This document shows positions 1 through 4,339 of a stretch of 7,020 nucleotides of DNA, one piece after another. The notes beneath the pieces were generated by a model. It did not search any database, was not told where the DNA came from, and worked only from the letters and a program-made list of their open reading frames with translations. The translations under genes were made by a program, and so were the position numbers. This DNA comes from an uncultured Lachnospiraceae bacterium (GTDB lineage Bacteria > Bacillota > Clostridia > Lachnospirales > Lachnospiraceae). The DNA is taken from NCBI GenBank assembly GCA_948468325.1, contig CAOKHR010000129.1, positions 1 to 7,020 on the forward strand, read 5' to 3'. Position 1 is the stretch's first letter, and the number at the start of each line of letters is the position of its first letter.

Positions 1-2024
1 TAGCGGAACGCTATGAAATTATGGGAAAAATCGGCGCTGGCGGCATGTCAGACGTATACAAAGCAAGAGATCATATTTTAGGGCGTTTCGTGGCTATTAA
101 AGTGTTAAAACAGGAATTCAGCGAAGATGTGAACTTTGTAGTCAAGTTTCGCACAGAAGCACAGTCTGCAGCAGGGCTTGAGCATCCGAACATTGTCAAT
201 ATTTATGACGTCGGCAGCGAGTCCGGTATGCACTATATTGTGATGGAGTATGTCGAAGGCGTCACACTGAAAACCTACATTGAAAAAAAGGGACGGCTGA
301 CATACAAAGAAGCAGTCAGCATTGCAATTCAGGTAGGCCGCGGAATGGAGGCGGCTCATGCCAAAAATATTATACACAGGGACATTAAACCCCAGAATAT
401 TTTGATTTCTACAGAGGGAAAAGCAAAAGTAACAGATTTTGGTATTGCAAGGGCAGTTTCCAACAATACAATCAGTGCGGATGTGATGGGGTCTGTACAC
501 TACGCTTCTCCGGAGCAGGCGCGCAACGGTTTTGTAAATGATAAGAGTGATATTTATTCTCTCGGTATTGTTATGTATGAAATGGTTACGGGACGTGTGC
601 CTTTTGATGGAGAAACTACCGTTGCAATAGCAATACAGCATCTTCAGGAAGAAATGGTGCCCCCAGGTGTTTATGCCAATGACCTGCCGGTCAGCCTGGA
701 AAAGATTATATTAAAGTGTACGCAGAAAAGCGCGGACCGCAGATATGCAAATATCAGTGATCTTTTGATTGATTTAAAGCAGGTGCTTGTAAATCCAAAC
801 GCTGATTTTGTCAAGATTTCAGACGGAAATCAAAACAGGACAAGGGTAATCAGCGAAGGCGAAGTAAGGGAAATCAAAAATGCCAGGGCGCATGTTCCTG
901 AACCGAAGAAAGAGGAATACAGCTATCCCAAAGAGGAACAGGAAGAGGACGGGGAAGAAGAAGAGGGATTTTTAAATCCGCGCCTGGAAAAGGCCGTGAC
1001 AATCGGCGGTATTGTTGCCGCAGTTATTATAATAGGCATTGTCATTTATCTGGTGGGCAAAATTCTCGGTGTGTTCGGAGGGTCTTCTGATTCTTCCGAT
1101 AAGAAGAAAAACGTGCCGGATACGGAAGAAGCTTCTGTGATAAGTACGGAAAAGACAAAAACAGAACAGGTTCCGATGATAAAAGTAACAGGAATGACTC
1201 TTGCAGAAGCAAAAACAGCACTGCGAGATCTGGGACTTGGCATTTATGAAGCCGGTACGCAGGCATCGGATGAATATGAAAAAGGGCAGATTATGTCTCA
1301 GGATGTAGCAGAGGGAGAAATGGTAGATGTGCATACAACCATAAACGTTTATATCAGTACGGGCGAAGGAGACATAAGTGTTCCAGGTGTAGAGGGCTAT
1401 GACAGTGAGGCAGCTATCAATATGCTGCGGGATCATGATCTTCTGGCGGAGCGCAAATATGAATACAGCGACACGGTTGCTTCCGGCAAGGTCATTTCCC
1501 AGACGCCGTCTGCAGGTTCACCTGCCAAAAAAGGCGATACGGTACAGATTGTGGTAAGCCAGGGCAAAGAAGCAGTGGCAGTGCCGGGCGTACTCAATAA
1601 ACCTCAGGACGAGGCAGTCAGCATTCTGACGCAGGCCGGACTCAATGTAACGAGTACTTCTACGGAAGCGAGCGATACAATTGCCAAAGGAAACGTGATT
1701 AACCAGAGTATTGCAGAGGGCAAATACGTAGACAGGGGAACAGGAATCACTCTGGTAATCAGCTCCGGAAGCAATAAAACGTATTACTGGACAAAATTTA
1801 CCGTTTCCGCTCCGGACAGCGATGAAGTGGTATCCGGCGACATTGTACTGATTGGTTCAAACGGCACACAGATACAGAGCTGGGAAAATATCAAGAAATT
1901 CCCGCATACGATTACAGCCAGCAATATCGAGAACTGTGAGAGCGGAACGATAAAAGTAACCTGGCATCTTGCGGACGGAAGTACGAGTGAACAGACGCAG
2001 AATGTAATGTTTAACAGACAGTAG
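1..2024 (+). CDS. prkC: PASTA-domain Ser/Thr protein kinase (PrkC/Stk type), 5'-partial
   Basis: Membrane-anchored eukaryotic-type Ser/Thr kinase that senses muropeptides or lipid II outside the cell and phosphorylates cytoplasmic targets. The frame is open to the left edge and reads AERYEI before the ATG at 21. That ATG lies inside the kinase N-lobe, so the true start is probably a dozen or so codons upstream of the window. Numbering from that Met: Gly-rich loop GAGGMSDV (5-12), VAIK lysine K27, catalytic HRDIKPQN (119-126), DFG (139-141), activation segment with T150, S152 and S158, SPE (163-165). An acidic juxtamembrane stretch (about 302-315) precedes one transmembrane helix (about 326-346). 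Outside are three PASTA repeats (about 384-450, 453-519, 521-583) and an 80-residue C-terminal domain (586-667) that is not a PASTA repeat. All catalytic residues are present. A PP2C phosphatase (prpC) is expected just upstream but is not in view. Confidence 0.96.
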   Translation, partial: AERYEIMGKIGAGGMSDVYKARDHILGRFVAIKVLKQEFSEDVNFVVKFRTEAQSAAGLEHPNIVNIYDVGSESGMHYIVMEYVEGVTLKTYIEKKGRLTYKEAVSIAIQVGRGMEAAHAKNIIHRDIKPQNILISTEGKAKVTDFGIARAVSNNTISADVMGSVHYASPEQARNGFVNDKSDIYSLGIVMYEMVTGRVPFDGETTVAIAIQHLQEEMVPPGVYANDLPVSLEKIILKCTQKSADRRYANISDLLIDLKQVLVNPNADFVKISDGNQNRTRVISEGEVREIKNARAHVPEPKKEEYSYPKEEQEEDGEEEEGFLNPRLEKAVTIGGIVAAVIIIGIVIYLVGKILGVFGGSSDSSDKKKNVPDTEEASVISTEKTKTEQVPMIKVTGMTLAEAKTALRDLGLGIYEAGTQASDEYEKGQIMSQDVAEGEMVDVHTTINVYISTGEGDISVPGVEGYDSEAAINMLRDHDLLAERKYEYSDTVASGKVISQTPSAGSPAKKGDTVQIVVSQGKEAVAVPGVLNKPQDEAVSILTQAGLNVTSTSTEASDTIAKGNVINQSIAEGKYVDRGTGITLVISSGSNKTYYWTKFTVSAPDSDEVVSGDIVLIGSNGTQIQSWENIKKFPHTITASNIENCESGTIKVTWHLADGSTSEQTQNVMFNRQ

Positions 2025-2034
2025 CAGGGCATTT

Positions 2035-2922
2035 ATGAAAGGAAAGATTATGAAAGGCATTTCCGGATTCTACTATGTGCATACGGCAGAATCCGGAATT
2101 TATGAATGTAAGGCAAAAGGTATTTTCCGCAATCGGAAAATAAAACCTCTGGTAGGAGACAATGTAGAATTTGATGTTACGGACGAGATTGATAAAGAAG
2201 GAAATATCACAGAAATAGCTGCTAGAAAAAATGAACTGATTCGCCCTGCAGTATCGAATATTGATCAGGCGCTGCTGATTTTTGCAGCAGCCGACCCTTC
2301 ACCGGATTTCAATCTTTTAGACCGTCTTTTCGTTATGATGAAATATCAGAAAATTCCGGTAATCCTCTGTTTTAATAAAGCGGATCTGGTGGATAAGGAC
2401 GGACGCGGGAAGATTATTTCTATTTACAGAGACTGCGGATGTCCGGTGCTTTTTACAAGTACGAAAGAAAGCTTTGGAATGGCAGAACTGGCAGAGCTGT
2501 TAAAAGGAAAGACAAGTGCTGCCTGCGGCCCGTCCGGCGTCGGAAAGTCTTCGATTGTAAATTTTCTGCAGAAAGATGTCTGCATGGAGACCGGAGAAAT
2601 CAGCCAAAAAATCAGGCGTGGGAAAAATACAACGAGACATTCACAGCTGATTCCTGTTGAGCCGGATGCTTATATTATGGATACGCCGGGATTTGGCTCG
2701 CTTTATATACCGGAACTTTCAGCGGAAGATTTATGGAAGTATTATGAAGAGTTTCTGCCTTATGAGCCTGATTGCAGGTTTAAAGGATGCAGTCATATCA
2801 ATGAGCCGGACTGCGGTATTAAACAGGCGCTTGCAGAAAGTAAGATTCATGAAAAACGCTATGAAAACTATGTCAGTATTTATCAGGAATTGAAAGAAAA
2901 CGAAAAATATGAGTGGAGGTAG
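2035..2922 (+). CDS. rsgA: Ribosome small-subunit-dependent GTPase RsgA (YjeQ/CpgA)
   Basis: Circularly permuted GTPase that acts late in 30S subunit maturation. The N-terminal OB-fold (about 1-70) binds RNA. The G motifs come in the permuted order typical of the family: G4 NKAD (114-117), G1 GPSGVGKS (165-172), G2 region RGKNTTRHS (195-203), G3 DTPG (216-219). The C-terminal zinc knuckle is C247-x4-C252-x-H254-x5-C260. At 295 aa it has the usual family length. Two starts are possible: ATG 2035 (MKGKIMKGISGFYYV, which matches how I recall relatives beginning, with a weak AGGG upstream) and ATG 2050 (290 aa, better Shine-Dalgarno AAAGGA at 2038-2043). I keep 2035. It starts 10 nt after the kinase, so it is very likely co-transcribed. 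In B. subtilis the orthologue CpgA is a PrkC substrate and also clears 4-phosphoerythronate, which fits its position beside rpe. Confidence 0.96.
   Translation: MKGKIMKGISGFYYVHTAESGIYECKAKGIFRNRKIKPLVGDNVEFDVTDEIDKEGNITEIAARKNELIRPAVSNIDQALLIFAAADPSPDFNLLDRLFVMMKYQKIPVILCFNKADLVDKDGRGKIISIYRDCGCPVLFTSTKESFGMAELAELLKGKTSAACGPSGVGKSSIVNFLQKDVCMETGEISQKIRRGKNTTRHSQLIPVEPDAYIMDTPGFGSLYIPELSAEDLWKYYEEFLPYEPDCRFKGCSHINEPDCGIKQALAESKIHEKRYENYVSIYQELKENEKYEWR
2038..2043 (+). promoter_or_regulatory. Alternative ribosome binding site inside the rsgA start region
   Basis: AAAGGA lies 6 nt before the in-frame ATG at 2050, a better Shine-Dalgarno match than the AGGG (2026-2029) before ATG 2035. It makes 2050 a credible alternative start for rsgA, shortening the protein by five residues without touching the OB-fold core. 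Confidence 0.4.
2915..2919 (+). promoter_or_regulatory. Ribosome binding site of rpe (decides the start)
   Basis: GGAGG sits 5 nt before ATG 2925 and overlaps the last codons of rsgA. It contradicts the longer GTG start at 2913, which would place this Shine-Dalgarno inside the coding region, and it fixes the epimerase start at 2925. Confidence 0.85.
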
Positions 2923-2924
2923 CT

Positions 2925-3587
2925 ATGAATTGTTTATCACCGTCATTGCTGTCGGCAGATTTTGCAAATCTGGGAAGCCAGGTTGCTTTGATTGACCGGG
3001 CGGGAGCACAGTATGTACATATAGATGTTATGGATGGATTATTTGTGCCAAGTATCTCTATGGGACTTCCCGTTATAAAATCGATCCGTCCTGTCAGTGA
3101 AAGGATTTTTGATGTACATCTGATGATAGAGGAACCAGACCGTTATATTGATGATTTTGTAAATGCAGGCGCAGATATTCTTACGGTACATGCAGAAGCC
3201 TGCAATCATCTGGACAGGACAATCCAGAAAATCAAAGAAAAAGGAATCCTTGCCGGAGTGGCATTAAATCCCGCTACGCCGCTTAGCGCACTGGAATATA
3301 TTCTAAACGAAGTAGACATGGTTCTCATTATGACAGTAAATCCGGGATTTGGAGGACAGAAATTAATTCCGTATACGATGGATAAAATCCGCGATTTAAG
3401 GCAAATGCTGGACGGTAAAAATTTAAAGACGGATATTGAGGCGGACGGCGGTGTAACATTAGATAATCTGCCGCAGGTTTTGGATGCAGGGGCTAATATT
3501 GTAGTTGCCGGAAGCGCTGTTTTTAACGGAAATGCAGAAGAAAATATAGCGGAGTTTCTTTCCTGCATGGCAAAGGAGGAGAAATGA
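2925..3587 (+). CDS. rpe: Ribulose-phosphate 3-epimerase
   Basis: Interconverts D-ribulose 5-phosphate and D-xylulose 5-phosphate in the cytoplasmic non-oxidative pentose phosphate pathway. The 220-aa TIM barrel has the normal family length and opens with the typical SPSLLSADFANLG. Metal and catalytic residues are in place: H32 and D34 in HIDVMDG (32-38; D34 also a catalytic base), H65 in HLM, the MTVNPGFGGQ loop (136-145), and D174 in EADGGV (172-177). The phosphate-binding GSAVF lies at 196-200. I start it at ATG 2925 rather than GTG 2913, because GGAGG is correctly spaced before 2925 and homologues do not carry the extra MEVA. Only 2 nt separate it from rsgA, and its stop overlaps the next start in ATGA, so translational coupling on both sides is likely. 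Its product feeds transketolase, which needs the cofactor whose synthesis is completed by the next gene. Confidence 0.97.
   Translation: MNCLSPSLLSADFANLGSQVALIDRAGAQYVHIDVMDGLFVPSISMGLPVIKSIRPVSERIFDVHLMIEEPDRYIDDFVNAGADILTVHAEACNHLDRTIQKIKEKGILAGVALNPATPLSALEYILNEVDMVLIMTVNPGFGGQKLIPYTMDKIRDLRQMLDGKNLKTDIEADGGVTLDNLPQVLDAGANIVVAGSAVFNGNAEENIAEFLSCMAKEEK
3572..3579 (+). promoter_or_regulatory. Ribosome binding site of the thiamine diphosphokinase gene
   Basis: AAAGGAGG lies within the end of rpe, 4 nt before ATG 3584. It is a near-perfect Shine-Dalgarno that supports the ATGA-overlapping start. Confidence 0.85.
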
Positions 3588-4237
3588 CAAGGCGTGCATT
3601 GATTGTAGCAGGCGGAAGCATACAGGAGGCATTTTGCCTGCATTATATGCAAAGTTATAAATTTGATCATAAGACTGCAGTGGATTTCGGACTGCAGTTT
3701 TTTTATAAAAGCGGGCAGAAGCCAAATCAGATTGTAGGAGATTTTGATTCTGCAGATCAAAAGGTCATCCGTTTTTTTGAAAAGCAGGAGGGTATTGAAT
3801 GGCTCCGTCTGATTCCCGAAAAAGACGATACGGATATGGAAGCTGCCTTAAGGCGTATGATTGCGGACGGATATGAAGAAATCCATATTTTGGGCGGCAC
3901 GGGCAGCAGAGTGGATCATATGCTTGGCAATGTCGGACTTTTAGGGCTTGGGCTAGAAACAGATACACGGATTCTGCTTGTCGATTCTCATAACCGGATT
4001 CGTATGATACAAAAAAATATTAAGATTAAGAAAACGGAGCAGTTTGGCAGGTATGTCTCCCTTTTACCAGTTACGCCGAGAGTGACAGGTATTACGCTGA
4101 CAGGGATGAAATATCCGCTTAAGGATTATACAATGGAATGTTTCCGTACAATTGGAATCAGCAATGAGATTGCAGAGGATGAGGCTGAAATTTGTTTAAA
4201 AGAAGGGATACTTCTGGTTATGGAGACAAAGGATTAA
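3584..4237 (+). CDS. thiN: Thiamine diphosphokinase (thiamine pyrophosphokinase)
   Basis: Transfers pyrophosphate from ATP to thiamine, giving thiamine diphosphate, the cofactor of transketolase and pyruvate:ferredoxin oxidoreductase. The 217-aa protein has the family length and signature motifs: N-terminal VAGGS, VGDFDS (51-56), the acidic ATP/Mg site PEKDDTDMEAAL (78-89, with D81, D82, D84), and GGTGSRVDHML (104-114). The C-terminal half is the smaller beta-rich thiamine-binding domain. The start overlaps the rpe stop in ATGA. The same gene order occurs in B. subtilis, where it is called yloS or thiN. No TPP riboswitch lies in front of it, as expected for a gene inside an operon. It appears to be the last housekeeping gene of the operon, but I see no terminator behind it. 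Confidence 0.95.
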   Translation: MTRRALIVAGGSIQEAFCLHYMQSYKFDHKTAVDFGLQFFYKSGQKPNQIVGDFDSADQKVIRFFEKQEGIEWLRLIPEKDDTDMEAALRRMIADGYEEIHILGGTGSRVDHMLGNVGLLGLGLETDTRILLVDSHNRIRMIQKNIKIKKTEQFGRYVSLLPVTPRVTGITLTGMKYPLKDYTMECFRTIGISNEIAEDEAEICLKEGILLVMETKD

Positions 4238-4254
4238 TTTTTATCAACTCGGTT

Positions 4255-4283
4255 TTGGCAGTTTCCTTTGGAATACATTGTAT
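4255..4283 (+). promoter_or_regulatory. Weak sigma-A-type promoter candidate for the TerD-dynamin gene
   Basis: TTGGCA (4255-4260, five of six to the -35 consensus) is followed, after exactly 17 nt, by TTGTAT (4278-4283, only three of six to the -10 consensus). The -10 half lies within the palindrome at 4269-4287, so a bound repressor could block it. A second poor option uses TATGTT at 4300-4305 as the -10 box. Neither is convincing, and read-through from the thiN operon is equally possible. Confidence 0.22.
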
Positions 4284-4287
4284 TCCA
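4269..4287. promoter_or_regulatory. Perfect 19-nt palindrome, possible operator
   Basis: TGGAATACA and TGTATTCCA are exact reverse complements (9 bp each) around a single central T. It lies in the only real intergenic gap, about 50 nt before the start of the TerD-dynamin gene. The 1-nt centre and the lack of a following T-run make it a poor terminator and a better candidate for a dimeric repressor or activator site. The cognate regulator is not in the window. Confidence 0.45.
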
Positions 4288-4327
4288 GGGCTGCGGCGGT
4301 ATGTTGTCTGAAGGAAGATTACTTAAG

Positions 4328-4333
4328 AGGAGG
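4328..4333 (+). promoter_or_regulatory. Ribosome binding site of the TerD-dynamin gene
   Basis: A perfect AGGAGG (within AAGAGGAGG, 4325-4333) lies 6 nt before ATG 4340. A nearer ATG at 4335 is in another frame, is only 1 nt from the Shine-Dalgarno, and stops after twelve codons, so it is not the start. Confidence 0.88.
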
Positions 4334-4339
4334 TATGGT

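Noticed and set aside
105..641. 178-codon minus-strand open frame opposite the kinase
   Set aside because: It lies entirely antisense to conserved kinase motifs, its translation is Cys/His/Asn-rich without any domain, and it has no ribosome binding site. The same applies to the minus-strand frames at 972-1436, 1784-2060 and 3206-3760.
2439..2893. Two plus-strand open frames (2439-2660 and 2657-2893) within rsgA
   Set aside because: They are alternate-frame shadows of the RsgA P-loop and zinc-knuckle coding region, and their translations match nothing recognisable.
2913..2924. GTG start for the epimerase adding MEVA
   Set aside because: It would overlap the rsgA end and consume the GGAGG ribosome binding site. 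ATG 2925 is properly spaced and matches the family N-terminus.
3588..3720. TPP riboswitch associated with the thiamine gene
   Set aside because: The gene begins inside the end of rpe with no leader, and no conserved THI-box elements are visible nearby.
4269..4290. Palindrome as a rho-independent terminator of the thiN operon
   Set aside because: The stem is AT-rich, the centre is a single base, and the downstream sequence is GGGCTGCGGCGG rather than a T-run.
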